NCBI GenBank assembly: GCA_030610255.1
Contig: JAUWSB010000004.1
Location: 1 to 33,614, forward strand
Reading direction: 5' to 3'
Length of the DNA stretch: 33,614 bases
Origin: Bacteroidota bacterium
Lineage (GTDB): Bacteria > Bacteroidota > Bacteroidia > Bacteroidales > JADFUO01
In this document: piece after piece, positions 9,619 to 18,860 of the stretch
Layout: every line of letters starts with the position of its first letter
Numbering within the stretch: position 1 is the first letter of the stretch
The notes under the pieces: model-generated
Told to the model about the DNA's origin: nothing
Databases searched by the model: none
The model's input: only the letters and a program-made list of their open reading frames with translations
Position numbers and translations under genes: made by a program

Positions 9619-10233
9619 ATGCTTTTTGAAGATACATACAAAACAATAGAAAATATTTCCGAAGGCTTATTCAAAGATCGTGGAAGTAAATTTATTGCCC
9701 ACGCAATACCTGTAAATAACGAAAGCCAGGTCAAAGAACATTTGTCGGCTTTACGAAAAAAATACCATGATGCACGGCATCATTGTTTTGCATATCAATT
9801 GGGCTTTGACAAGTCCTCGTACAGAATAAATGACGACGGTGAGCCCTCAGGCACTGCCGGAAAGCCAATCTTCGGGCAAATATTATCTCACGATCTTACA
9901 AATATCTTAATTGTTGTTGTCAGGTATTTCGGAGGTACAAAATTAGGCATAGGCGGGTTGATCAATGCTTATAAAACATCTGCAAAAGATGCCTTAAACA
10001 ATGCAAAAATTATAGAAAAAACAATTAACGAAGTTTATGAAATTATCTACGATTATCCCGTAATGAATGCTGTAAAAAAAATTATTAAAGAAGAAAATAT
10101 CATGCAGATAAGTCAAAAATTTGATTTAAATTGCAAAATCATATTTTTAATACGAAAAAATAATTCGTCAAGAATTTATGAAAAATTTAAAAAAATAAAA
10201 GGATTAAAAATCAATTATTTACACACGGAATAA
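9619..10233 (+). CDS. YigZ/IMPACT family protein
   Basis: DRGSKFIAHAIPV, DARHHCFAYQLG, NDDGEPSGTAGKPI, VVRYFGGTKLGIGGL signatures. Confidence 0.93.
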   Translation: MLFEDTYKTIENISEGLFKDRGSKFIAHAIPVNNESQVKEHLSALRKKYHDARHHCFAYQLGFDKSSYRINDDGEPSGTAGKPIFGQILSHDLTNILIVVVRYFGGTKLGIGGLINAYKTSAKDALNNAKIIEKTINEVYEIIYDYPVMNAVKKIIKEENIMQISQKFDLNCKIIFLIRKNNSSRIYEKFKKIKGLKINYLHTE

Positions 10234-10319
10234 AAATTATTTATTTTTTTTTAAAAATCAAATAAGTATTTTTATTATCTTCGCTCCTATATACAACAAA
10301 TAAAATTAAAAATCAAGTG

Positions 10320-10336
10320 TTTTTTTTTTTTTTTTT
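10320..10336 (+). repeat. Poly-T homopolymer (17 nt) upstream of dnaA
   Basis: Uninterrupted run of T at 10320-10336. Confidence 0.9.
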
Positions 10337-10483
10337 AACTATTTTCTTTGCATATTTGTTGAAAAATATTCAGTGCTCCTCTTAAGTTGGCGGATCTAAA
10401 AAACTTGGAACATAAAGTTCTGAAAATTAACAAATAAATTTTTTATTTTTAATCAAATGATTTAATATCTTTAATATTACATT

Positions 10484-11926
10484 TTGTCAATGAGAATAAA
10501 TTATGTTGAGATCTGGGAAAACTGTCTTAAAGTTATTAAAGACAACATTCATCACCAGAGCTATAAAACATGGTTTGAGCCAATTGTTCCAGTAAGGCTT
10601 GAAAACAATGTACTCACTATTCAGGTTCCAAGTCAGTTTTTTTATGAATGGTTAGAAGAGCATTATATTACCTTGCTGAAAAAGACAATTAAAAAAGAAT
10701 TAGGCCCCGATGGAAGATTAGAATATAGTATTATCATGGATAAATCTTCTGAAGATGATAATCCTTATACTATCAATATTCCAACAAGCAATATAAAAGC
10801 AATAAAAAATCCACCGGTTTCCATGCCAATAGATTTAAACAGAGGTAAATCAAAAGACATTCCAAATCCGTTTATCATTCCCGGATTAAAAAAGATTAAA
10901 GTTCAATCTCAACTTGTTGAATCATACTCATTTGATAATTTTGTTGAAGGCGACTGTAACCGTTTAGCCCGTTCGGCAGGTTATGCTGTGGCAGAAAGCC
11001 CAGGGAAAACGTCTTTTAATCCGCTTTTTATTTACAGCAATGTTGGCTTAGGTAAAACCCATCTTGCACATGCAATTGGTATTCAGGTAAAAAATAATTT
11101 TCCAAATAAAACAGTATTATACGTATCAACCGAACAATTTATTGTACAATATATTGAATCGGTTAGAAATAACAACCAAAACGATTTTGTTCATTTTTAC
11201 CAAATGATAGATGTACTGATAATGGATGATATTCAGTTTATTTCAGGTAAGGAAAAAACACAGGATATTTTCTTCCATATTTTTAATCATCTTCATCAGA
11301 AAAGCAAACAACTTATAATCACTTCCGACAAAGCGCCAATAGAAATGAAAGGTATTGAACCCCGATTATTATCAAGGTTTAAATGGGGGTTAGCCGCCGA
11401 TTTATTAGTTCCTGATCTTGAAACCAGAATTGCAATACTGCAAAAAAGATTATATAACGACGGAATTGAAATCCCTAATGATGTAGTTGAATACCTTGCT
11501 TACAGCATAACAACTAATATCAGAGAACTTGAAGGTGCCTTAATCTCAATACTTGCACAATCATCATTAAATAAAAAAGCAATTACCATTGACCTTGCTA
11601 AACAGATGATTGACAAGTTCGTTAAAAACACTTCAAGGGAAATTTCCATTGACTTCATTCAAAAAGTTGTTTGCGATTATTTTAATATATCTTTGGAAAA
11701 TATAAATTCCAAAACACGAAAAAGAGAAATCGTGCAAGCACGCCAGCTTGCAATGTACTTTTCAAAAAAGCATACCAAATCCTCTTTAGCTACAATTGGT
11801 GTTCATTGTGGTAATAAAGATCATGCAACTGTTTTACACGCATGCAAAACAGTTAATAACCTGATTGAGACTGACAAACAATTTAGAGTTTATGTTGAAG
11901 AATTAGATAAAAAAATAAAAATCTAA
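10484..11926 (+). CDS. dnaA: Chromosomal replication initiator protein DnaA
   Basis: Walker A GLGKTHLAHAIG, DVLIMDDIQF, DnaA box-binding CGNKDHATVLHACKTV. The listed start at 10484 is TTG; ATG at 10490 is an equally likely start. Confidence 0.97.
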   Translation: MSMRINYVEIWENCLKVIKDNIHHQSYKTWFEPIVPVRLENNVLTIQVPSQFFYEWLEEHYITLLKKTIKKELGPDGRLEYSIIMDKSSEDDNPYTINIPTSNIKAIKNPPVSMPIDLNRGKSKDIPNPFIIPGLKKIKVQSQLVESYSFDNFVEGDCNRLARSAGYAVAESPGKTSFNPLFIYSNVGLGKTHLAHAIGIQVKNNFPNKTVLYVSTEQFIVQYIESVRNNNQNDFVHFYQMIDVLIMDDIQFISGKEKTQDIFFHIFNHLHQKSKQLIITSDKAPIEMKGIEPRLLSRFKWGLAADLLVPDLETRIAILQKRLYNDGIEIPNDVVEYLAYSITTNIRELEGALISILAQSSLNKKAITIDLAKQMIDKFVKNTSREISIDFIQKVVCDYFNISLENINSKTRKREIVQARQLAMYFSKKHTKSSLATIGVHCGNKDHATVLHACKTVNNLIETDKQFRVYVEELDKKIKI

Positions 11927-11978
11927 TATTTCTTAATTATTTTCTTGTTTAATTCATAAATTTTATTTACCTTTATTT

Positions 11979-11999
11979 TTTATTGGGATATCCAATAAA
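11979..11999. repeat. Perfect 8-bp-arm inverted repeat downstream of dnaA
   Basis: TTTATTGG-GATAT-CCAATAAA; no following T-tract, so not called a terminator. Confidence 0.55.
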
Positions 12000-12055
12000 T
12001 ACAGATAAATAAATATGAAACCAGTCTAAAAACATAATATAACTAATATTTTACT

Positions 12056-12508
12056 ATGAAGATATTATTTCTGAGTTTAGGTAATATTTGCCGATCTCCA
12101 TTAGCTAAAGGAATTTTAAAAGACAAATTAAAAAAAAGAAATATTGATGCAGTTATTGAATCAGCAGGGTTTGAACCATACCGTATCAATGAAAAACCTG
12201 AAAAACGAATAGTTGAAGTAGCTGCAAAACATGGCATTGATATTTCGGGTAATGTTGCCAGGCTTTTTACTTCTGAAGACTTTGACAAATTTGACATAAT
12301 TTATGTAATGGAATCAAAAAGTTATAATGAGGCTATGTACTTCACCCGTAATGATGAAGATAAGAAAAAAATAAATTTTATTTTAAGTATTTTTGACGGT
12401 AAAAACAAACCCGTTCCTAATCCTTATTCAAACGGGAAAAAAGGTCTTAAAGAAGTATATGCTATAATTGATGAAGCCTGCGAAAAAATTGCCGAATCAT
12501 TATCTTAA
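12056..12508 (+). CDS. Low-molecular-weight protein tyrosine phosphatase homologue, predicted catalytically inactive (Cys to Ser, Asp to Asn)
   Basis: LMW-PTP fold signature MKILFLSLGNICRSPLAKGIL...ESAGFEPY...VPNPYSNGKKGLKEVYAIIDEACEKI; family consensus is (V/L)CLGNICRSP and (V/I)PDPY. Confidence 0.9.
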   Translation: MKILFLSLGNICRSPLAKGILKDKLKKRNIDAVIESAGFEPYRINEKPEKRIVEVAAKHGIDISGNVARLFTSEDFDKFDIIYVMESKSYNEAMYFTRNDEDKKKINFILSIFDGKNKPVPNPYSNGKKGLKEVYAIIDEACEKIAESLS

Positions 12509-12514
12509 TTTTAA

Positions 12515-13483
12515 TTGAACTTAGATCATAATAAATTTCCTGATGCAAATGCTATCCGGCAGGCTGCCCGGAGAATAGATAATTATATACATCAAACACC
12601 TATTTTGACTTCCCTAAGTATTAATAAAATATTTAATGCCAAAATCTTTTTTAAATGCGAAAATTTTCAAAAAGCCGGATCATTTAAATCAAGAGGTGCA
12701 GTAAATGCGGTTTTTTCTCTTTCTCAAGAAAATTTAAAAAAAGGTGTTGCAACACATTCATCAGGTAATCACGCTCAAGCACTTGCAAGAGCAGCCAATC
12801 TTAGAAAAACAAATGCATATATTGTTATGCCCGAAAACTCGCCGGAAGTTAAAATATCGGCAGTTAAAAGCTATGGAGGTATTGTTACATTCTGCAAACC
12901 AAATCTTAAAGCAAGAGAGGAAACATTACTGAAAATTATTCAAGAAACCAATGCAACTGAAATCCATCCTTATAATGATTACAGGATAATTTCAGGTCAG
13001 GCTACAGTAGCAAAAGAAATTTTTGACGAAATAGATAATCCGGATTTCATACTTACTCCTGTAGGAGGCGGAGGCCTCTTAAGTGGAACAGCTTTATCAA
13101 CTTACTTTTTTTCACCATCAACAAAAGTAATTGCTGCAGAACCAGAACAGGCCAACGATGCATATTTATCATTTTATCAGGGGAAATTTATCCCATCAAA
13201 AAACCCGAATACTATTGCCGACGGTCTGCTTACTTCTCTCGGATCACTCACCTACCCTATCATTCGCAAATATGTTCACGGGATTGTTACTGTCAGCGAA
13301 AAATCAATTATTGAGACAATGAAACTGATATGGGAAAGAATGAAAATAATCATTGAACCCTCTTCTGCAGTTCCTGTTGCTGCTTTGCTTGAAAATAAAT
13401 TTAATTATCACAGAAAAAATATCGTTATAATATTATCCGGAGGAAACATTGACCTAAACAAACTTCCTTGGCAAAATAAATAA
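12515..13483 (+). CDS. PLP-dependent threonine dehydratase/serine racemase-like enzyme
   Basis: KCENFQKAGSFKSRGA PLP-lysine motif, SSGNHAQALA, and PVGGGGLLSG glycine loop. Listed start is TTG. Confidence 0.88.
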   Translation: MNLDHNKFPDANAIRQAARRIDNYIHQTPILTSLSINKIFNAKIFFKCENFQKAGSFKSRGAVNAVFSLSQENLKKGVATHSSGNHAQALARAANLRKTNAYIVMPENSPEVKISAVKSYGGIVTFCKPNLKAREETLLKIIQETNATEIHPYNDYRIISGQATVAKEIFDEIDNPDFILTPVGGGGLLSGTALSTYFFSPSTKVIAAEPEQANDAYLSFYQGKFIPSKNPNTIADGLLTSLGSLTYPIIRKYVHGIVTVSEKSIIETMKLIWERMKIIIEPSSAVPVAALLENKFNYHRKNIVIILSGGNIDLNKLPWQNK

Positions 13484-13490
13484 ATCAATA

Positions 13491-14198
13491 ATGAACAAAT
13501 TAAAAGGCAAACTCTATTTAATCCCATCTTCATTAGGCAACAGCAAACTTAACAGTATTATTCCTCAATGTAATTCAAAAATTATCAATCGGTTGGATGA
13601 GTTTATTGTTGAAAACATCAGAACCGCAAGGCGATTTTTAAAAAAAACAGGTTTTAAAAAATCTTTTGACAACATTACATTTCATATTCTTAACAAACAC
13701 AGCGACCAAACCGAAATTTTATCGTATTTAAACTCAACAAATAAAGGAAAAGATATCGGACTTCTTTCTGAAGCAGGCACACCATGTATTGCAGACCCCG
13801 GAGCCGAGATAGTTAGAATGGCTCATCAGAAAAACATCAGGGTTATTCCTTTGGTTGGTCCTTCTTCAATATTTTTAGCTTTAATGGCATCGGGCTTTAA
13901 CGGACAAAATTTTGTCTTTCACGGTTATTTGCCTGTTAAAAAATATCTTAAAATAAATAGAATCAAAACTCTTGAAAAAGATGCACAACAAAAAAATCAA
14001 ACTCAGATTTTTATTGAAACTCCTTATCGCAATAAACAACTTCTTGATTCAATAATTGAAACATGTAATAAAGAAACATTACTTTGTATTGCTTGCGATA
14101 TAACACTTGAAAATGAATTTATTACAACTAAAACCATTGCAGAATGGAGCAAAAATCCACCTGAAATTCATAAAAGACCAACAGTTTTTCTTTTATAA
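13491..14198 (+). CDS. RsmI-like SAM-dependent methyltransferase (tetrapyrrole methylase fold)
   Basis: GKLYLIPSSLGN, LLSEAGTPCIADPGAEIVRMAH, PLVGPSSIFLALMASGF. Confidence 0.85.
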   Translation: MNKLKGKLYLIPSSLGNSKLNSIIPQCNSKIINRLDEFIVENIRTARRFLKKTGFKKSFDNITFHILNKHSDQTEILSYLNSTNKGKDIGLLSEAGTPCIADPGAEIVRMAHQKNIRVIPLVGPSSIFLALMASGFNGQNFVFHGYLPVKKYLKINRIKTLEKDAQQKNQTQIFIETPYRNKQLLDSIIETCNKETLLCIACDITLENEFITTKTIAEWSKNPPEIHKRPTVFLL

Positions 14199-14404
14199 AT
14201 GTAATATTTTCCTGTTTTAATCGTCTATATTATTTTTAACCAAGTCTCCAAATAAGTGGGGATTGCTATAATTACGGATTACGGATTTAAAGACAACACG
14301 TAATTCGTAACTCGTAATTCGTAAAAAAATTTTAATAAACATAGTTAATAATAAAGTCTCTTTTTAAATGCCCTAATAACTTATAACGCATAACATAAAA
14401 ACCA

Positions 14405-14412
14405 TATATTTG
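14405..14412 (+). promoter_or_regulatory. Putative Bacteroidetes-type -7 element (TATATTTG) upstream of ABC transporter
   Basis: TATATTTGC matches TAnnTTTG, about 20 bp before the start of the ABC ATPase; no clear -33 box seen. Confidence 0.4.
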
Positions 14413-14432
14413 CATTTCAAAATTAAAAAACA

Positions 14433-15344
14433 TTGAGTGAGGTTGTTTTATCATTAAATAAGCTTTCAAAAAGTTTCGGACGGATTAAAGCCGTTAATGA
14501 GCTTAGTCTGGAAGTTGAGAAAGGAAATGTTTTCGGAATACTCGGTCCTAACGGAAGTGGCAAAACCACTACACTTGGGATAATCCTTGATGTCATCAAT
14601 CCCGATAGCGGTTATTTCCAATGGTTTGGCAAAACTCCTACAAAATACGAACGAAAAAAAGTTGGTTCAATAATTGAAGTACCTAACTTTTATCCTTATC
14701 TTTCTGCTGTTAGAAATCTTAAGATAATTGCAGATATTAAAGGCATCCCTTACAATGATATTAACAGAGTTTTAAATATTGTTGATTTAATTGAACGTAA
14801 AAACAGCAAGTTTAAAACATATTCTTTAGGAATGAAACAAAGACTGGCTATTGCAGCTGCCCTTTTAGGTAATCCGCAGGCTCTGATTTTTGATGAACCG
14901 ACAAATGGACTTGACCCTCAAGGGATTGCCGAAATCAGAGAATTAATACTTACTGTTGCTTCCGAAGGAATAACAATACTATTAGCAAGCCACTTATTGG
15001 ATGAGGTGCAAAAAACCTGTACTCATGTTGCAATTTTAGAAAAAGGCAGGAAATTATCTTCCGGCAAAGTAGAGGATGTTTTAAACGAAACCGGCACAAT
15101 TGAAATATCATCAGAAAATTTGGAAGAACTCTATGTTACAATAAATAATTGTGATATTGCAAAATCCGTTGTGCGACAGGGCGACAAATTATCAGTTAAA
15201 CTTGATAAAAAAGTAAGCAGTGCCGACTTAAATAATTTCCTTTTTAATAAAGGAATCGTATTATCTCATTTAACAATAAGAAAAAAGACACTGGAAAAAT
15301 ACTTTTTAGAACTACTTAACGAATCAGATGATAAACCTGCTTAA
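14433..15344 (+). CDS. ABC transporter ATP-binding protein
   Basis: Walker A GPNGSGKTT, signature YSLGMKQRLAIAAALL, Walker B ALIFDEPTNGLDP. Listed start is TTG. Confidence 0.93.
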   Translation: MSEVVLSLNKLSKSFGRIKAVNELSLEVEKGNVFGILGPNGSGKTTTLGIILDVINPDSGYFQWFGKTPTKYERKKVGSIIEVPNFYPYLSAVRNLKIIADIKGIPYNDINRVLNIVDLIERKNSKFKTYSLGMKQRLAIAAALLGNPQALIFDEPTNGLDPQGIAEIRELILTVASEGITILLASHLLDEVQKTCTHVAILEKGRKLSSGKVEDVLNETGTIEISSENLEELYVTINNCDIAKSVVRQGDKLSVKLDKKVSSADLNNFLFNKGIVLSHLTIRKKTLEKYFLELLNESDDKPA

Positions 15345-16131
15345 AATAGAATTAAAAAAAATAGTTACTAATAAAACATTCTGGGTACTTACCGGTTTGT
15401 ATGTTTTATTATTAGGACTGGTATTTTTCGGTGTACAAAGTGTAATAAACGAAATATCAACCAACGCAAGCAAAACCACACCTATTCCGATTCCAAAGGT
15501 TTCAATTTACAACTTTCCCGACATCTGGCAAAACCTGACATATCTTGCTGGCTTCTTTAAAATTTTCCTTGCTGTTGTAGTCATAATTTTTATCACTAAC
15601 GAATTCTCATTCAAAACTATTCGCCTAAATATTATTAACGGAATGAGCCGCTTTGATTTTCTTTTATCCAAGCTGCAATTTCTATTTTTGTTAAGTTTTG
15701 GCGCCACATTATTCATTATAATAACCGGTTTGATATTAGGTTTTATCAACTCATCAAATATTTCAGTTACCGTAATTTTCAGCAAGTTTATATATATTTT
15801 TGCCTATTTTCTTGAAGTTTTCAGTTTCCTTACATTTGCCCTTCTGATAGGTTTTTTAGTTAAAAAATCAGGTTTAGCAATAGGTTTATTATTACTTTAC
15901 AATTATATTATTGAACCGATAATTGTTTACAAATTACCTGATGGGATTGATGAATATATGCCTTTAAGGGCAATAAGCAATTTGATTGATATTCCCAACA
16001 CAGCTATAATGCAGCTTGTAGGGGTTAATTTCCGTGATTATATTGCATTTACTTATGTTGCCGTTTGTGTTGGCTATACAGCATTATTTACTTTCCTTAC
16101 TTATTTAATGTTGAAAAAGAGAGATATTTAA
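15328..16131 (+). CDS. ABC-2 type transporter permease
   Basis: Starts MINLLKIELKKIVTNKTFWVLTGLYVLLL; six hydrophobic segments; overlaps the ATPase gene. Confidence 0.85.
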   Translation: MINLLKIELKKIVTNKTFWVLTGLYVLLLGLVFFGVQSVINEISTNASKTTPIPIPKVSIYNFPDIWQNLTYLAGFFKIFLAVVVIIFITNEFSFKTIRLNIINGMSRFDFLLSKLQFLFLLSFGATLFIIITGLILGFINSSNISVTVIFSKFIYIFAYFLEVFSFLTFALLIGFLVKKSGLAIGLLLLYNYIIEPIIVYKLPDGIDEYMPLRAISNLIDIPNTAIMQLVGVNFRDYIAFTYVAVCVGYTALFTFLTYLMLKKRDI

Positions 16132-16177
16132 TTAAATATTGTTTATCTTCGAACTATCATTTCAATAAATTCTTGCT

Positions 16178-17254
16178 ATGTATTTATCAAAAACTAATTT
16201 GTTTTCAGTAGTGACCAAAAATCAATTTAACCTGTTTGTAATCTCCTTGATTTTTACACTAGTAATAAGTGGCTGTGCAGAAAAAACATACCAGATGGTT
16301 TATCCCACTTTAAGTGATGGCAAATACGATAGCGAGTTTCCATATAAAAATTGTTCGGGGCAGTTAGAAGAAATATCAAAGTCAGTAAAAAAAATAAATA
16401 GCCTTGTGTTTTACAAAACATATTATTTATCAGTAGAAAGTAAAATACAAAAGAAAAACTTAACACCGGAAACTTTAGAAAATAATACAATTGGAATAGA
16501 TGCTACAAATGAATCGGTATCGGGAACAGCCACGGTAATATTTTACGACAAACAACGCATTGCATTACTTACATGTGCACATATAGTTGATTTTCCTGAT
16601 ACAATTATCTCTTACTTTGAAAATAATTATCAAACTGATAAATATATTCAAAGTATTTCCATAAAATTAAAACAACAAAATTTTGTACAGGGAATTCCCA
16701 AAGGAAAAAATTTAGAAATTTTAGCAATAGATATTAAAAATGACCTTGCTATTTTAGGGAAAGCTGTTGATCAAACTTCCGAACAGGTTCCGGTATTTTC
16801 CTATCCTGTTGGAAAATCAAAGGAACTTGAGTGGGGAAATTTTGTATATATTATCGGCTATCCATTAGGTTTTCAAATGATAACAAGGGGAATTGTAAGT
16901 AACCCTGATAAAATCAAATCCGGTTCATTTTTAATTGATGCGGTCTTTAATAAAGGATTTAGCGGGGGAATTGTTTTAGCAATTAAAGATGGTGTTCCTA
17001 ATTTTGAATTAGTTGGAATTGCAAAATCTGCTTCTGCTAATTACGAAAATTACCTGAAACCATCTAAAGACAGTCACGAATTTTTATACAATCCAAATAT
17101 TCCTTATAAAGGCGAAACTTTTGTTCATCTGAAAAAGAATATTAATTATGGAGTAACTTATTCTATTTCAACGGAAACAGTTTACATTTTTTACAAAAAA
17201 ATTAAAAAATCATTACTTGACAAGGGCTATAATCTTGATGGTTTTTTTAATTAA
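16178..17254 (+). CDS. Trypsin-like (S1C/HtrA-type) serine protease lipoprotein
   Basis: Lipobox-like LVISGC; His in LLTCAHIVDF, Asp in IKNDLAILG, Ser in FNKGFSGGIV; VYIIGYPLGF strand. Confidence 0.75.
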   Translation: MYLSKTNLFSVVTKNQFNLFVISLIFTLVISGCAEKTYQMVYPTLSDGKYDSEFPYKNCSGQLEEISKSVKKINSLVFYKTYYLSVESKIQKKNLTPETLENNTIGIDATNESVSGTATVIFYDKQRIALLTCAHIVDFPDTIISYFENNYQTDKYIQSISIKLKQQNFVQGIPKGKNLEILAIDIKNDLAILGKAVDQTSEQVPVFSYPVGKSKELEWGNFVYIIGYPLGFQMITRGIVSNPDKIKSGSFLIDAVFNKGFSGGIVLAIKDGVPNFELVGIAKSASANYENYLKPSKDSHEFLYNPNIPYKGETFVHLKKNINYGVTYSISTETVYIFYKKIKKSLLDKGYNLDGFFN

Positions 17255-17464
17255 ATCTTTTTAAAAAAATTTTTATTAAAGAAAAAATCTTGATAATCAA
17301 TATGCAATTAACTCCTCTTTCTGTGGTGATATTAAAATTATTTTTAAAACTATACCTGTCATTTTTCGCAAAAGTGATATATAAAAACCTAAGCCTGTTC
17401 TGAATAAAAGTCCTTGAAATATTATTTAATACCTGTCCATAAAGTCAAACAAATTTTGAAATAA

Positions 17465-17482
17465 TCCCGATAGCTATCGGGA
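17465..17482. repeat. 18-bp perfect palindrome TCCCGATAGCTATCGGGA
   Basis: Sequence equals its own reverse complement. Confidence 0.9.
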
Positions 17483-17491
17483 CCAAATAAC

Positions 17492-17522
17492 AAAAAACCC
17501 GCCCGAACGAACGGGCAGGTTT
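17492..17522 (-). terminator. Rho-independent terminator for the M48 protease gene
   Basis: On - strand: AAACCUGCCCG-UUCGUU-CGGGCGGGUUUUUUG. The single non-Watson-Crick pair is G-U on the - strand RNA but C-A on the + strand; the U-tract follows on the - strand, just past the stop at 17536. Confidence 0.8.
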
Positions 17523-17535
17523 AAACTTTCGGACT

Positions 17536-18786
17536 TTATAGACGGATTCTATTTAAATTCTTCAATACATTTAGCCGTTTCAACAACGGTGGATGTGAAT
17601 AATAAAAGAAAACATAAACAGGATGTGGTTTCAAGTTGCTGAGATTATTTACAGACAATCTTTTTAAAGCTGCGATTAAAGCCTGAGCATTATAGTTATC
17701 ACCTGCAAATCTGTCGGCAGTATATTCATTTTTCCGTGAAACAATATTCATAACCAATCCTAAAATTAATGATAACGGACTGTAGAGCAATCCAAATGCA
17801 AGTATTCCCATATGAAAGCTTCCTTTATTAGCTCCAAGTGCTTCAGATAAAACAGGGTTTCCAATAAACAATGACAGGATAAACAACATTAATCCTGTTT
17901 GAGCCAAAGAAATAATTATCCCTGTTAAAGTATGTTTCTTTTTATAATGACCTATTTCGTGTGCAAGAACAGCAACTAATTCATCAACAGAATGATCATT
18001 TATTAAAGTATCGTACAGCACAATACGTTTTTTTGCACCCAAACCGCTGAAATAAGCATTTGCTTTTTTCGACCGCTTTGACCCGTCAATAACAAAAATA
18101 TTATCCAGTTTGAATCCAACCTTTCTTGCAAAATTCTCTATAGCATCACGTAATTCACCATCCTTTAAAGGTGTTTGCTTATTAAATATCGGCACAATCA
18201 ATGTTGAATAAAACATGGTCATAAAAATCATAAAAACACTAATTGCACCCCACGCAATAATCCAAAACCATTTGCCTGTGGAAATATAAATTAAAACAAT
18301 TAATGCCAATAACCCTCCTCCTATTATGGCTCCAAGCAATAATCCCTTAATTTTGTCAAGAATAAATGTTTTTGGAGTGGTTTTATTAAAACCGAACTTT
18401 TCTTCAATAACAAAAGTGCTGTATATTGAAAATGGTGTTGAGAGTAAATCAGCAGCCAAACCCAATATCCCGAAAAAGAATAATGCCATTAATATGGGAT
18501 TTGTTGTATAATGCCTGACAAATTCATCAATATAGGCAAATCCTCCGAATACTAACATTAACATCATGGCAATAAATGTTATGGAATCGGTAAGCAATGA
18601 AAACCGTTGTTTTACTTTTTCATAATCCTGCGATTTACGGTATTTATCTTCTTTATATATACCCTCAAGCTCTATTGGCAATGTATTGCTCCAATAAGTA
18701 CTATTCAAATAATCAAGAATTCTCTCAAGTAAATAATTAAAAATTAAAATGCCTATTATGATATAAAATAATGTTAGTGATGTCAT
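17536..18786 (-). CDS. M48 family (Ste24-type) membrane zinc metallopeptidase
   Basis: HEIGHYKKKH zinc motif, downstream RKNEYTADRFA, multiple transmembrane segments. Confidence 0.92.
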   Translation of the reverse strand: MTSLTLFYIIIGILIFNYLLERILDYLNSTYWSNTLPIELEGIYKEDKYRKSQDYEKVKQRFSLLTDSITFIAMMLMLVFGGFAYIDEFVRHYTTNPILMALFFFGILGLAADLLSTPFSIYSTFVIEEKFGFNKTTPKTFILDKIKGLLLGAIIGGGLLALIVLIYISTGKWFWIIAWGAISVFMIFMTMFYSTLIVPIFNKQTPLKDGELRDAIENFARKVGFKLDNIFVIDGSKRSKKANAYFSGLGAKKRIVLYDTLINDHSVDELVAVLAHEIGHYKKKHTLTGIIISLAQTGLMLFILSLFIGNPVLSEALGANKGSFHMGILAFGLLYSPLSLILGLVMNIVSRKNEYTADRFAGDNYNAQALIAALKRLSVNNLSNLKPHPVYVFFYYSHPPLLKRLNVLKNLNRIRL

Positions 18787-18860
18787 TTGTGATTTTTTAA
18801 TATTTATTTAAACTATCGGACTTTATTGTCTGTCCATAAAGTCAAACGATTTTTAAATTA

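Noticed and set aside
10234-10483. Possible oriC upstream of dnaA
   Set aside because: No cluster of TTATCCACA-like DnaA boxes seen on either strand; dnaA proximity alone is not enough.
11979-11999. dnaA terminator
   Set aside because: The inverted repeat is AT-rich with 8-bp arms and no following T-tract, so only reported as a repeat.
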